Below are positions 1-9,916 of a stretch of DNA of 64,000 bases, piece by piece (within the stretch, counting starts at the first letter, position 1; the number at the start of each line of letters is the position of its first letter). The stretch is taken from the NCBI GenBank assembly GCA_965237575.1, contig CBDEGI010000004.1:2480001-2544000 (forward strand), in the 5' to 3' direction. This DNA comes from JAKZVK01 sp965237575. GTDB lineage: Bacteria > Acidobacteriota > Terriglobia > Bryobacterales > UBA6623. A program made the translations under genes and the position numbers. Below the pieces are notes generated by a model. It did not search any database. It was not told the DNA's origin and saw only the letters and a program-made list of their open reading frames with translations.

Positions 1-1527
1 GACACTAGGCAGACCGCTGACATCGCAGGCGCCTGGGACCAGCTCCTCACGAACGTAATCCCGACCGCTAAAGTGGACCCCGCGCTGGTGGTCGAACAGA
101 CCGGCCCACCGCAAACCGGCGCCGGGGACTTTTTCAACCACTTCTTCTTCGAGACGACCACCGAGTACATCCGGCAGGAGACGTCGTTTAGCGGCCTGTC
201 GACGCCGACGGGAGTGATCAACCTCCCGCCCGGAGAGATCGCGATCCCCGACGGCATCCCGTATCCGCCGGTCTTTCAACCGAATTCCGACCACATCTAC
301 TCGTTCATGAACTGGGGGACGCGGGGTTGGCTGTCCCCGAAGGTCAACACCAATTTCTCGTTCCGCTACCGCCAGGATTTGCGCCGCCTCACAGACGGTT
401 CGCCCTCGCTCTCGATTCTCAACTCATTCCCGCAGAACCGCCGGCTGGAGCTGATGGCGGCTTCGATCGAAGTCCGGGACCTGGCGTCGAGCGGCGCGTT
501 CGGCGGCTCGTCGTTGCGGGTCGGGCGGCAGTACATCTACGGCGCGGAGTTGGCTTCGCTCGACGGCGTGTCGTTCACGTTGCCGAAAGGGCGATTCGCG
601 CTGACGCTGTTCGGCGGGCGGCGGTTCACCTATTACTCCAACCCCAGGCAGCGCGTGATGGGCGGAGGCAACCTGCTGATCCGTCTTCCCGGGGAATCGA
701 GTCTCGAGTATGAAGCGCTCTTCTATGTGCGCGGAAGCCACAACATCGCCCTCCGCAAGCGCCTCAGTCTCGATTGGCGCTTGCGGACCTATTTCAAGAT
801 GGTAGGGGGCTCACCGGTCGACTTCAGCGCGCAGGTGATGTATTTGCCTGTGGACGGGCGAACGACGGCGCGCTTCAGCTTCTTCCAGAAGCTCTCGGAT
901 AACGACTACTTCTATGACTACACGGTACTCGCGACCGACCGCGACCCCTTCAACCGGTTGAGGCGCCTGAACCTGGGCCCGATCTCGCCTTACAGCCAGT
1001 TCATGGTGCGGGCGAGGCGCGAGATCATCCCGCGGGTGCGGGTCGGCGGCACGGTTTGGGTGCGCCGGTTGAATGATTCCGAGAAAGACGCGGGGCCCTT
1101 CATGGCCTCGTTCGAGGACTACCGCTTCAACCTGCAGACGTTCCCGCAACGGCAACTCGAATTCTTCGCCGAATTCCACCAGCGCAACACCGACCGTATA
1201 AGCCCACTGGGTGTCACCGATTTCGACGACGTGAGCCGGTCGGGCGAGACCAGGGTGCAGGACTTCACCGGCGAGTTTCGCCGCACGTTCGGGGAGGGTA
1301 GGCTGACGCTGAGCGGCGGCGCTTTCTACCGCAGGTTCAACCTACAGAACCGGTTCTTCCTCGTCGACAACGCCAGGGTGTTTGGCGTACTCGGCGGGTT
1401 CTCGGTCAAGCTGCATCAGAGGGCGCGTATCTATCTCGACTATAGTCTTGATGACGACTTTTTCATCTTTCGGCCCAGTGTTCGGCGGGCCCACCTGCTG
1501 AGAGTAGGCACACAGTTACGGTACTGA
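1..1527 (+). CDS. Outer-membrane beta-barrel protein, partial at 5' end
   Basis: The frame is open from the first base of the window, so the gene is cut by the edge; a GTG at 73 is only an internal option. The product alternates short polar and aromatic segments (RYRQDL, RVGRQYIYG, RTYFKMVGG, RARREIIP) as beta-barrel strands do, and ends in Tyr as many outer-membrane proteins do. Its TGA shares one base with the ATG of the 15-haem cytochrome, so the two are probably translationally coupled. By analogy with MtrB/porin-cytochrome conduits I infer a barrel holding a multihaem cytochrome, but I see no sequence motif that proves this family. An unrelated porin is the alternative. Confidence 0.7.
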   Translation, partial: DTRQTADIAGAWDQLLTNVIPTAKVDPALVVEQTGPPQTGAGDFFNHFFFETTTEYIRQETSFSGLSTPTGVINLPPGEIAIPDGIPYPPVFQPNSDHIYSFMNWGTRGWLSPKVNTNFSFRYRQDLRRLTDGSPSLSILNSFPQNRRLELMAASIEVRDLASSGAFGGSSLRVGRQYIYGAELASLDGVSFTLPKGRFALTLFGGRRFTYYSNPRQRVMGGGNLLIRLPGESSLEYEALFYVRGSHNIALRKRLSLDWRLRTYFKMVGGSPVDFSAQVMYLPVDGRTTARFSFFQKLSDNDYFYDYTVLATDRDPFNRLRRLNLGPISPYSQFMVRARREIIPRVRVGGTVWVRRLNDSEKDAGPFMASFEDYRFNLQTFPQRQLEFFAEFHQRNTDRISPLGVTDFDDVSRSGETRVQDFTGEFRRTFGEGRLTLSGGAFYRRFNLQNRFFLVDNARVFGVLGGFSVKLHQRARIYLDYSLDDDFFIFRPSVRRAHLLRVGTQLRY

Positions 1528-2942
1528 TGAGCGGACGCGGGAACAGGATCGTGAAGGACGGAGCCGCGAAGGACCGCCACGCGACGCGCGGTTGGGCGGT
1601 AGCGCCGGCTCTGCTGGCCTTGAGTTTGGCCTTGTCTGCTCCCTACGCCTTCGCCCAAGAGAAGCCTTCCTCCGAGCCCGCCCAGGAGACCGAACGTCGA
1701 GTCAAAGTCGTCATCGATACTCCAAACATGGTTCTACTTCCCGAGGCTGAACAGTTCTTCGTTCACGAGTTTCACGCCACCCAGCTCGAGTTGGACTGTA
1801 GCGTCTGTCACGTGCCGGTGGAAGAGAACTCGACAGTCATGGGCCGTCCCGGCCATGAGCAGTGCGAGGTGTGCCATCAAGACGACTACGAAAGCGACTT
1901 GACGCCCAGGTTTTGCGGCCAGTGTCATTCGACCTTTCCGCCGTTTAGCAACGAGGATCTTGTGCCGTTTCCGTTCTTCAAGAAGAAACGCGCCATCCTT
2001 TTCGACTTCTCACACAACTTGCATGTCGATCCGGGCGCGCGCGTCGACGCGAAGACGGGTTTTCGCGCCGACTGTACGTTCTGCCATCAGTTTGACCTGC
2101 AGGGCATTTTTGCGTCGTTCCCGAGCCATCCGCAATGCACGAGCTGCCATCAGAACGAGAACATCGCCCCGAACCTGACCCCGCAGTCGGACACCGCCGA
2201 TTGCCGCGGCTGCCACAACCCGGAGGAGATAGAGAACCCCGGCTTTACCAAAGAGCGTGTGATGATTGCCGAGCACGTCGTCACGGGCGTGTACGTCAAC
2301 TTGAGGTTCTCCCATGTCGCCCACTTCAAGGTCAAAGAGAAGTACAACCTGGACTGCACGACGTGCCACCATGCGATCCCCGCGAGCACGAGTCTGGCCG
2401 ATCTGACGCTACCCAGGATGCTCGACTGCGTGGAGTGCCATGACACCGACAAAGGTCTGGAGGCCGAGTTCCGCATGTCGAATTGCAGTAACTGCCATGT
2501 GGACACACAGACCGGATCGCTCCCGGCGAGTCACTCCAGGACCGTGAAGCCCCTCTTCCACACCGAGAGCTTCCGTATCGACCACGAGGTCGAGGCCGTG
2601 GAGACGGGGGCGAAGTGCTACGTCTGCCACACCAACGTCTCGCCGGCGGCCTCGGCCGAGAACCAGTGCATCTCATGCCACGAGGTCATGAGGCCGGAGT
2701 CGCACACGGCCCGCTGGCGCGACGACATTCACGGAAAACATGCCGCGCTCGATCGAACAACGTGCGCGACCTGCCACACGGCCGACACCTGCATCCGCTG
2801 CCACAATTTGCTCCCCCGAAGCCACGCGCCGCTGGGGCCGTTCAAGGCCGGCGCCCACGCGGGACTGGCGATGCTCGAGCAGCGTTCCTGCTTCACGTGC
2901 CACACGTTTGAAGACACCTGCTCGCAGTGCCACCGGCGGTAG
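1527..2942 (+). CDS. Secreted 15-haem c-type cytochrome
   Basis: A basic start followed by a hydrophobic stretch ending SAPYAFAQ is a signal peptide, so the protein is periplasmic. I count fifteen CxxCH haem sites, from CSVCH near residue 91 to CSQCH close to the C-terminus, with extra His residues (for example SHNLH, FSHVAH, CTTCHH) as likely distal ligands. There is no membrane anchor. It starts inside the stop codon of the barrel gene, which suggests a barrel-cytochrome electron conduit across the outer membrane. The electron donor and acceptor cannot be told from the sequence. The haem count is a direct observation; the conduit role is inferred. Confidence 0.92.
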   Translation: MSGRGNRIVKDGAAKDRHATRGWAVAPALLALSLALSAPYAFAQEKPSSEPAQETERRVKVVIDTPNMVLLPEAEQFFVHEFHATQLELDCSVCHVPVEENSTVMGRPGHEQCEVCHQDDYESDLTPRFCGQCHSTFPPFSNEDLVPFPFFKKKRAILFDFSHNLHVDPGARVDAKTGFRADCTFCHQFDLQGIFASFPSHPQCTSCHQNENIAPNLTPQSDTADCRGCHNPEEIENPGFTKERVMIAEHVVTGVYVNLRFSHVAHFKVKEKYNLDCTTCHHAIPASTSLADLTLPRMLDCVECHDTDKGLEAEFRMSNCSNCHVDTQTGSLPASHSRTVKPLFHTESFRIDHEVEAVETGAKCYVCHTNVSPAASAENQCISCHEVMRPESHTARWRDDIHGKHAALDRTTCATCHTADTCIRCHNLLPRSHAPLGPFKAGAHAGLAMLEQRSCFTCHTFEDTCSQCHRR

Positions 2943-3235
2943 GGCCATCGGCGGGTGCCGTGCCGCCTCCGGCGAGCCCATGCAACTCGGGCGATCACCT
3001 GACCAGTTGGGGCCCGGGTAGATCCGAAAGTATCAAGCGCACCTGTTTCCCGATCGCAAGCTCGCCGACAACCGATCAGCAGGGAAAAACGATGCTTCGC
3101 ATGGATCTTCGAGGGTGTCAGCTCGGATCGATAAGCTCTATGTTTCCAGCGCGTACGGAGTTTACGGTAGGCACACCCCATCCAACGTGGATGCAGGCCG
3201 GCCCGGTTGGTCGAAATCCTCTAGGCTGAACCCGC

Positions 3236-3412
3236 ATGGAGCACTTCTTCACTTGCCCTCATTGCTGGGAACAGATCTCCATGCTGCTCGACACATCGGT
3301 GAAAGAACAGACGTACGTCGAGGATTGCGAGGTGTGCTGCCGTCCCATCCAGGTGCGCTACACGACGGAGAATGAAAGGGTCGTCCGCTTCGAAGCAGCA
3401 TCGATTGAGTGA
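3236..3412 (+). CDS. CPXCG-motif cysteine-rich protein (58 aa)
   Basis: The 58-residue product starts MEHFFTCPHCWEQISMLLD and continues with the pattern YVEDCEVCCRPI, the two Cys pairs of the small CPXCG cysteine-rich family, which probably binds zinc. The function of this family is not known. Its TGA at 3410-3412 overlaps the GTG start of the cyclase-family gene (GTGA), so the two are likely co-translated. The C-terminus is short and charged, and no membrane segment is present. Confidence 0.85.
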   Translation: MEHFFTCPHCWEQISMLLDTSVKEQTYVEDCEVCCRPIQVRYTTENERVVRFEAASIE

Positions 3413-4080
3413 ACCCATCCAACCCCATGCCCGGCAGCGAAACTCCCCTTGATCTCACCCTTCCGATCGACGACCAGTTGGTCCTCTATCCCGGCGACCC
3501 AGTTCCCAAGTTGCATCGACTGTCGTCGATTTCAGACGGCGCGGCGCTCACCGCCTCGTCGCTGGAGATCGGCTGCCACGTCGGCACCCACGTGGACGCA
3601 CCGTCTCACTTCCTCCCGGACGGCGCATCGCTGGACCAACTGCCTTTCTCACACTTCCACGGCCCGGCTCATGTCTTCGACATGGGCGACTGCAAGATCA
3701 TCAACGAGACGACTGTTCGTTCCCTTCGCCCCCGGCCTGGGACCCACATCCTTCTCAAGACCCGGAATTCTGAACTCCTCAGAAAAAAATCCTTCGACAA
3801 CAACTACTCCTGTCTGACCCCGGAGGCAACGGAAGTCTTGCTGACGTGGGAGCCGCTTTCGGTCGGCTTCGACTACTACAGCCTCGACCCTCCCTCCTGC
3901 GATTCGTTTCCGTCTCACTTGGCCGTAGCACGTCGCGGACTGCCCGTTTTCGTTTGCCTTAACCTGCTGCAAGTCGAGCTGGGCGAATACACCTTCAGCG
4001 CCTTTCCCTTGAAGATTCCTGGCCTGGAGGCCAGTCCGGTCCGCGCTGTTCTCTTCCCCAAAGAATGTGGGTCAACCTAA
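3409..4080 (+). CDS. Cyclase family metal-dependent hydrolase (kynurenine formamidase-like)
   Basis: The protein has the hallmark of the cyclase/arylformamidase family, an HVGTHVDAPSHF metal-binding motif near residues 62-73, preceded by DLTLPIDDQLVLYPGD. Members hydrolyse N-formylkynurenine or related amides and esters with a metal ion. At 223 residues it has normal length, and no signal peptide is seen, so it is cytoplasmic. The GTG start lies in the stop codon of the CPXCG gene, which decides the start. No tryptophan-catabolic genes are nearby, so the substrate is open. Confidence 0.85.
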   Translation: MNPSNPMPGSETPLDLTLPIDDQLVLYPGDPVPKLHRLSSISDGAALTASSLEIGCHVGTHVDAPSHFLPDGASLDQLPFSHFHGPAHVFDMGDCKIINETTVRSLRPRPGTHILLKTRNSELLRKKSFDNNYSCLTPEATEVLLTWEPLSVGFDYYSLDPPSCDSFPSHLAVARRGLPVFVCLNLLQVELGEYTFSAFPLKIPGLEASPVRAVLFPKECGST

Positions 4081-4268
4081 TAGCACTTCAGCCTTGCGAG
4101 CCTGACAAATCAGATCGCATTGCGGTCTACTCCCGGTCCGGATGGTATCGCCAGAGCGGCCGTTGCCGCACCAGCTTGGACTGTGCCGACCCTTTCACCG
4201 ATTCGGTGATTGAGGCTCCTCGCCTACAACCCTGCTAGAGTGTGCACAGCCTGGCAGGGGTGGATCGG

Positions 4269-4613
4269 ATGAACGCGTGTCCTGAGTGTGGCAAAGGCCT
4301 CCCGTGGAGGGCCGCATTCCAGCCCGGGGCTGGATTCGGCCTGCCGGATAAAAGAACCTTGGACTGCCCGTACTGTGGGGCTCCGCTTGAGCCTATCCGC
4401 TGGACGACGTGGGCGGCGCTTTTCCTCATCCTTGCCATCGCCATTGCCGCCCGGAAGCTGATCGGACCCCTGCTTGAACCGCTGCTCGACTGGAGAACGA
4501 TCGCGATCCTCGTCGGCTTGGTTGCGGCGCATCACATTTGGGCGATCCGGCGGTGGAGAAAGGAGCAGCGGGAGAAGGACGCGGCGAACCGATTCACGGG
4601 ACGCGGTGATTGA
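4269..4613 (+). CDS. Small zinc-ribbon membrane protein, unknown function
   Basis: From the ATG at 4269 the product begins with CPEC near residue 4 and CPYC near residue 34, two Cys pairs that can form a zinc ribbon. Two hydrophobic segments follow (around TTWAALFLILAIAIA and TIAILVGLVAAHH), then a basic tail RRWRKEQREK. This suggests an inner-membrane protein with a cytoplasmic zinc ribbon. An upstream GTG in the same frame would add nine residues. I do not recognise a specific family. Confidence 0.6.
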   Translation: MNACPECGKGLPWRAAFQPGAGFGLPDKRTLDCPYCGAPLEPIRWTTWAALFLILAIAIAARKLIGPLLEPLLDWRTIAILVGLVAAHHIWAIRRWRKEQREKDAANRFTGRGD

Positions 4614-4758
4614 TCAGTCGCAAGCCGTGCCCCATGTCCCCGTAGCGCATCGCGGAAGCAGGCCCATTGCGCCGACAGTCTAGCCTGCCTCGTCCGACAG
4701 GTTAGGCGTTCTTGAATGGCCTTGAAGTCGCGCCTCTCCTGTTGTGAGGGCGTGCCGC

Positions 4759-6069
4759 TTACGCCCTCATCCGCTCCAACACCCCGCGCAACGTCTCTCT
4801 CGCCGCGGCCGACTCCGGAGTGTCTTCGGCAGGCGGGATGGGCTTCTGCTCCAGCAGGTCGTTGGGCACGTCAAACAGGTCGCCACCATCCTCATACAGC
4901 TTGTAGCGCTTGTCGCGCGCAAACCGTATCAACCGGTAGCCGACCTTGTTGTGTCCCGGCAGCGGGTCAAAGTGGAACATCACCCACTCACGGGGGTCGC
5001 CGGCTTCGCCCTGTAGCTGCGGCAGGAAGCTACGGCCGTCCGGGATCATGCCGTCCAGCGGCTGGGCGCCGGTGGCTTCGGCGATCGTTGGCAGGAAGTC
5101 GGTCGAATCAATCAAGTCGTCGTTGACCACGCCCTCGGGGCAGACACCTTTCCAACTCGCGATCATCGGCACGTGCGTGCCGGCATCGGTCGTCTTGCCC
5201 TTGGCGCCCTGGATGACGCGGTCACCCATGCGCGACTCGACCTGACGCGGCGTACCGTTGTCGGAGTAGTAGAGGATCAGCGTGTTCTCGCGGATGCCGA
5301 GGTCGTCGATCTTCTGGACAATGCGTCCGATCACGCGGTCCATCGCCTCGACCATGTCGCCATAGAATCGCACGCCGCCCTTGTGGCGATCGCCGATCTC
5401 CCAAACGTCACTGGCGGGCGTCGGGACGAACGGCCCGTGAGGCAGCGCCATCGGGTAGTAGACGAAAAACGGTTCGCCCGCCTTGCTGCCCTCGGCGTTG
5501 CGCTCCATGAAGTCGTTGATGTAATCGGTGTAGACGTCCGGGCCGTACTTACCTTCATAGGTTCGCAGCGTGCCATTGTCGAGAACGACCGGATCAGCGT
5601 AGCGCGAGCCCTTGTCTTCAGTATGTCCGGCGTGCCACAGGAAGTACTCGTCGAAGCCGGCGTCGGCGGGGAGCATGCCCTTGCCACGCCACTCGGGCTC
5701 GAAGTCGGGCGGATTGTAACTGTAGAGTTGCCACTTGCCCGAGATGCACGTTTTGTAGCCTGCAGCGCCCATCACGTGGCCGAAGGTCTTTTCGTTCGGC
5801 GGCATGATACCGAAGGCCTGCCAGTTGCGGAAGTTGTACTGGCCGGTCATGAGTTGCACACGCGTGGGCGTACAGAGCGGCTGGGCGTAGGCGTGGTTGA
5901 AGCGAATGCCCGACTGAGCCAAAGCGTCAAGGTTGGGTGTCCTATAGGACGTCCCGCCGTAACAGTTGAGGCACTCGTAGCCAAGGTCGTCGGACATGAT
6001 GAGGACGACGTTGGGCCTCGACGAGGGGGCTGCCGCAGGCTCCGCGCCGGTGTCGCAGCCCACCGCCAA
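4759..6069 (-). CDS. Sulfatase (arylsulfatase family), secreted
   Basis: The N-terminal part reads NVVLIMSDDLGYECLNCYGG, with the Asp pair that binds calcium, followed by CTPTR, the CxPxR site where Cys becomes formylglycine. Later blocks (SGKWQLY, YYSDNGTP, GAKGKTTDAGTHVPMI) complete the alkaline-phosphatase-like sulfatase core. It should remove sulfate esters from a carbohydrate or aryl substrate. The open frame has only a TTG start at a lipobox-like LAVGC. A better start, ATG at 6134, encodes a Tat-type MKTDPTNTRREFMQ in another frame, so one missing base near 6088-6091 probably breaks the signal peptide. The convergent region downstream is free of genes. Confidence 0.93.
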   Translation of the reverse strand: MAVGCDTGAEPAAAPSSRPNVVLIMSDDLGYECLNCYGGTSYRTPNLDALAQSGIRFNHAYAQPLCTPTRVQLMTGQYNFRNWQAFGIMPPNEKTFGHVMGAAGYKTCISGKWQLYSYNPPDFEPEWRGKGMLPADAGFDEYFLWHAGHTEDKGSRYADPVVLDNGTLRTYEGKYGPDVYTDYINDFMERNAEGSKAGEPFFVYYPMALPHGPFVPTPASDVWEIGDRHKGGVRFYGDMVEAMDRVIGRIVQKIDDLGIRENTLILYYSDNGTPRQVESRMGDRVIQGAKGKTTDAGTHVPMIASWKGVCPEGVVNDDLIDSTDFLPTIAEATGAQPLDGMIPDGRSFLPQLQGEAGDPREWVMFHFDPLPGHNKVGYRLIRFARDKRYKLYEDGGDLFDVPNDLLEQKPIPPAEDTPESAAARETLRGVLERMRA

Positions 6070-6420
6070 GCCCGCCGCGCCGAGCGCGTCGACTGCATAA
6101 ACTCGCGGCGCGTATTTGTAGGGTCGGTTTTCATGACTGGTGACGATAGCACAGGCAAGAACTCCGACGATCGCTCGATGCCCCGGCCCCTCGAGTCGAA
6201 ACGACGAGCCCGTAAAACCGAGCCATGACGGTCAAGGGAGCGCGCCGGCACGAACTCCCGCACTCTATCGGAAGCCTCCAGAACCGAGATAGCGTTAGGC
6301 GTTCATGCATTGCCAGTGTCGAGAACGACGACGAAGATGAGCCCTTAGTAGCACCCATGAATCGGGCGCCATGATCGACACCGCTGACCACCGAACCCGG
6401 CACCCGGGCCACACCGGCCG

Positions 6421-9400
6421 TCAGTCGAGATACAGAAATTCGCTGCTCGAGATCAACGCCTGGCAAAGCGTTTGCCACGATCGCAGACGCCGGCGGACAG
6501 GGTCCGGCTCGCGCTCGTTCAAAGTCGTGTCGATGCGGTGGAGGAACGTCAGCGCGCGGTCGATTTCGTTCCGATCGGGCAGGCGGGCGAAGATCTTCTC
6601 GTAGGCCGACTCGAGCCGGGCGGCATCATCGAGACGGTCCTGGTCGAGTAGCGCCGCGGCCATCTTCTCGGTGTGCTCGAGCACAATCGAGCCGTTCATC
6701 ATGAACAGCGCTTGCGGTGCGACGACGGTGGCGTTGCGGTTGCCGTTCAGCACCGAGGGGTCAGCGAAGTCGAAGGCCTGCAACACGTCGTAGAGCGAGC
6801 TGCGGACCACGGGGATGTACACCGCGCGGAGGTTGCGGTCGTAATCGATGCTGCCTTTCTTCGTCGTGTTGTCAACGTACTGGCGGTCTTTGAAGCTGAG
6901 AATCGATCCGCCCATCGAGTCGTCGAGCCCGCCGGAGATCGCCATGACGGCGTCGCGAACCGCCTCGGCCTCGAGCCGCCGGCGGTTCATGCGCCAAAGC
7001 AGCTTGTTCTCGGTGTCGATCTTTGCCGCCTCGGCGTTGTGGGCCGTGCTCATCTGGTAGGTGTTCGACAGCATGATCCGCCGGTGCAGGTCTTTGATCG
7101 ACCAGCCCGACTCGACGAAGTACACCGCCAGCCAGTCAAGCAACGGCTGGTTGGAAGGACGCCCGCCCAGGCGTCCGAAATTATCCGTCGACGCCACGAT
7201 GCCGCGCCCGAAGTGCCAGCGCCAGAGGCGGTTGACCATCACGCGGCTGGTCAGCGGGTGGTCGCGGCCCGTCAGCCAGCGTGCCAACTGCAAGCGACCG
7301 CTTTCTGCATGGGGGATCGACGGATCCTCGCCGAAAGAAACGGCGCGCAGAAAACCGCGTGGCTGTGGCTCGTCCGCCAGGGTCCAGTGGCTGCCGCGAA
7401 TGTGGATCGGGATATCGGCGACCTCGCCCTCGGTGACGCCCATCGCCCGTGGATACTCCGGCGTACCGTCTTCGAGCGTCTTGCGCTCCTTGGCGATGCG
7501 CGCGATCTCGGCCCGCCCCTGTTCGGGAAAATATTGTTTGGAGTCGGGTGGGGGGCGGAACGGACCGTACTTTTCGTAAACCACTTTACGCAACGCTTCG
7601 AGGCCCGCGTCGGGCAACTTGCGCTTGTCTTCGTCCTTCTTGTAGCGCTCGTTCTTGCCGAAATCGGCCTCGCTGTCGGGATAGAGCGCCTGCCACTCGC
7701 CGACCGCTTGCCGGAACAGGTCGCCGTGGCGGTCGGCCAACTCTTCGCGGGACGCCGGCTTGAATTCGCGGAACAGCCCAGCGGCGGGCGAACTCCAGTC
7801 TTCCAGCGATTGATCGGTCCCGTATGCGTGCCACCCGAAGAAGACCGAGGCCGGCGCACCCTTCGAGCGGCGCAGCCTCTCGATCCACTGCTGCAAGAAG
7901 CCGGGGTTGACGTCGAACTCGCGGGCGAACTGGTCTCGCGTCTTCGGGATGGGCGTGCCCTCGGGCAGTGGGTTCGGCGCGATGAGTAGCTTCTCGAAAT
8001 AGGGGAAGCGGTCGTTGTGTTCCAGCCGGATGACGTTCTTGCCGGTGGCGAAGGGAAAGATGCCGATCGACGACCAGCCACCCGCATCCGGTGATGCCAC
8101 GCGGTTCGTGATGGGCTCAAGGCCGGTCTTCATCAACTCGCCGTTGACATAGAGATCGGCGGTCCCCTTGCCGGTTTCTGACGCCAGTAAGTCGATCTGG
8201 TAGTGCCCGGCGGCCGCCAACTCCAAGTCGAACTCGGCAAAGTAAGGCTCTTTGTCCGCCGCCCCGTCCTTCGCGTTGTCTTCCTTTTCGTTGTCGCTTT
8301 TGGGGACGTTGGTTTCCCCTTTCTCGAGGCTGCGATTGACGTTGCCCCGCTCGAAGCGGCCGGCTTCGCGAACCGTTGTGCCGGGCGGCGCCTCTGGCGA
8401 ATCACCGGCTACCGGACGAAGCTTGATCCCTTCATATTCGAGCGCTTCCGTCGCGGCGAGCAGATAGGCGTCGACCTTCTGCCGTCCCACAGAGATGAGC
8501 TTCAGGTCCTCGGCCTTGGTGACCGCTTCGATGGCGTCTTGCTTGGCTTTGATCTTGTCGAGATGCGTCTGCAGCGCGGCGCGATCATCGGCGGGCGCCA
8601 GCACAAACTCGTGCCACTCGGCGACAACCTTGAAGTTCTCCATCGTCTTCGAGCTTTTAAAGATGCCGGCCATCGCGTAATAGTCGGCCGTCGGGATGGG
8701 GTCGAACTTGTGATCGTGGCAGCGCGCGCAGCCGACCGTCAGGCCCATGAAGGCGCGCGCGGTGGTTTCGAGCTGCTCGTCGACAATGTCCATCTGCATC
8801 TTGACGGGGTCGTCTTCGGCCAGCATCTTGGCGCCGAGCGTTAGGAAGCCGGTGGCTGTCTTGCGCTCGTATTCGGTTTCGAGATCGACGGTCCCAGGTA
8901 GCAGGTCACCGGCGATCTGTTCGCGGACGAACTGATCGTAGGGCTTGTCTTTGTTGAACGCGGCGATGACGTAGTCGCGGTAGCGGAAGGCGTTCTTGTA
9001 GACCAGGTTCTCGTCGAGGCCGTTCGAGTCGGCGTAGCGCGCGACGTCAAGCCAGTGACGGCCCCAGCGCTCGCCGTAGCGCGGCGAAGCGAGCAGGCGG
9101 TCGACCACGCGCGCGAAGGCGTCGGGCGAATCGTCGGCCAGAAAAGCGTGTACTTCGTCCGGCGTCGGCGGCAGGCCGATCAAATCGAACGTCGCGCGAC
9201 GGATGAGCGTGCGCTTGTCAGCCGGCGCGGCGGGCGCGAGTCCCTTCTCTTCGAGGCCGGCCAGAACAAAGCGGTCGATCGGCGACTTCGCCCACGCCTC
9301 GTCGCGCACCGCGGGCAACGGCGGCTTGGTAGGAGGCACGAACGACCAGAAGTTCCCCTCGGCTGGGCCGTCCGACGAGGAGGCAGCAGCCACCTCCTCG

Positions 9401-9846
9401 CCCCACGGCGCGCCCATCCGCACCCAACGGGTGATGGCCACCATCTCGGCGTCGGCGAGCTTGCCCGTCGGCGGCATGCTCAGCTTGTCGTCGACGTGCG
9501 ACAGCGCGCGCAACAGCAGGCTTTTGTCGGGCTCGTCGGCGGACACGAGCGAGCCGCGTGTTCCGCCCTTGCGGAATGCTTCTTCGGTGTCGAGGCGCAA
9601 GCCGCCCATGGCCGGCTGGCTCGCCTTGGAATGGCATAGGTAGCACTGTTGTGCGAACACCGGCCGGACTTGCTTTTCAAAAAGGTCAGCGCCGCTGGTG
9701 GTTTGAGCTGCGGCAACGAATGGGAGGGCGACGAGCGTTAGAACTAGCGTTAGAACCGGCGTTAGAACCACTGTGAAGAGCGAGACGAAAGGGATCAACG
9801 CGCCCCGACGGTCGCGGCGGGGCTGGGTGTGCTTTACCAGGTTCAC
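6421..9846 (-). CDS. DUF1549/DUF1553 secreted protein with planctomycete-type cytochrome c domain
   Basis: This 1141-residue protein has a signal peptide, then a haem site CYLCH near residue 68 (planctomycete cytochrome C domain), and a DUF1549 block around residues 200-410 with RYADSNGLDENL and CARCHDHKFDP. A middle beta-sandwich-like insert (near residues 480-620) may bind carbohydrate. A C-terminal DUF1553 block holds VNRLWRWHFGRGIV and SNTYQMST. Such proteins are abundant in Planctomycetes and Acidobacteria beside sulfatases, as here, and are thought to act on polysaccharides, but no reaction is established. The hydrophobic part of the signal peptide is encoded by a 12-base tandem repeat. 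Confidence 0.93.
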   Translation of the reverse strand: MNLVKHTQPRRDRRGALIPFVSLFTVVLTPVLTLVLTLVALPFVAAAQTTSGADLFEKQVRPVFAQQCYLCHSKASQPAMGGLRLDTEEAFRKGGTRGSLVSADEPDKSLLLRALSHVDDKLSMPPTGKLADAEMVAITRWVRMGAPWGEEVAAASSSDGPAEGNFWSFVPPTKPPLPAVRDEAWAKSPIDRFVLAGLEEKGLAPAAPADKRTLIRRATFDLIGLPPTPDEVHAFLADDSPDAFARVVDRLLASPRYGERWGRHWLDVARYADSNGLDENLVYKNAFRYRDYVIAAFNKDKPYDQFVREQIAGDLLPGTVDLETEYERKTATGFLTLGAKMLAEDDPVKMQMDIVDEQLETTARAFMGLTVGCARCHDHKFDPIPTADYYAMAGIFKSSKTMENFKVVAEWHEFVLAPADDRAALQTHLDKIKAKQDAIEAVTKAEDLKLISVGRQKVDAYLLAATEALEYEGIKLRPVAGDSPEAPPGTTVREAGRFERGNVNRSLEKGETNVPKSDNEKEDNAKDGAADKEPYFAEFDLELAAAGHYQIDLLASETGKGTADLYVNGELMKTGLEPITNRVASPDAGGWSSIGIFPFATGKNVIRLEHNDRFPYFEKLLIAPNPLPEGTPIPKTRDQFAREFDVNPGFLQQWIERLRRSKGAPASVFFGWHAYGTDQSLEDWSSPAAGLFREFKPASREELADRHGDLFRQAVGEWQALYPDSEADFGKNERYKKDEDKRKLPDAGLEALRKVVYEKYGPFRPPPDSKQYFPEQGRAEIARIAKERKTLEDGTPEYPRAMGVTEGEVADIPIHIRGSHWTLADEPQPRGFLRAVSFGEDPSIPHAESGRLQLARWLTGRDHPLTSRVMVNRLWRWHFGRGIVASTDNFGRLGGRPSNQPLLDWLAVYFVESGWSIKDLHRRIMLSNTYQMSTAHNAEAAKIDTENKLLWRMNRRRLEAEAVRDAVMAISGGLDDSMGGSILSFKDRQYVDNTTKKGSIDYDRNLRAVYIPVVRSSLYDVLQAFDFADPSVLNGNRNATVVAPQALFMMNGSIVLEHTEKMAAALLDQDRLDDAARLESAYEKIFARLPDRNEIDRALTFLHRIDTTLNEREPDPVRRRLRSWQTLCQALISSSEFLYLD
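9735..9768 (-). repeat. 12-bp tandem repeat inside a signal-peptide coding region
   Basis: The unit GCGTTAGAAC begins at 9735, 9747 and 9759, a strict 12-base period. Read on the minus strand it encodes VLTP VLTL VLTL within the hydrophobic core of the DUF1549 protein's signal peptide. A change in unit number would alter signal length by four residues without shifting frame. Confidence 0.8.
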
Positions 9847-9916
9847 CTTTCCATTGCCTCTAGCGAAGATTCTACCTCACGCGGTCCACGCCGTAACCCG
9901 GACCCGTACCTCAATT

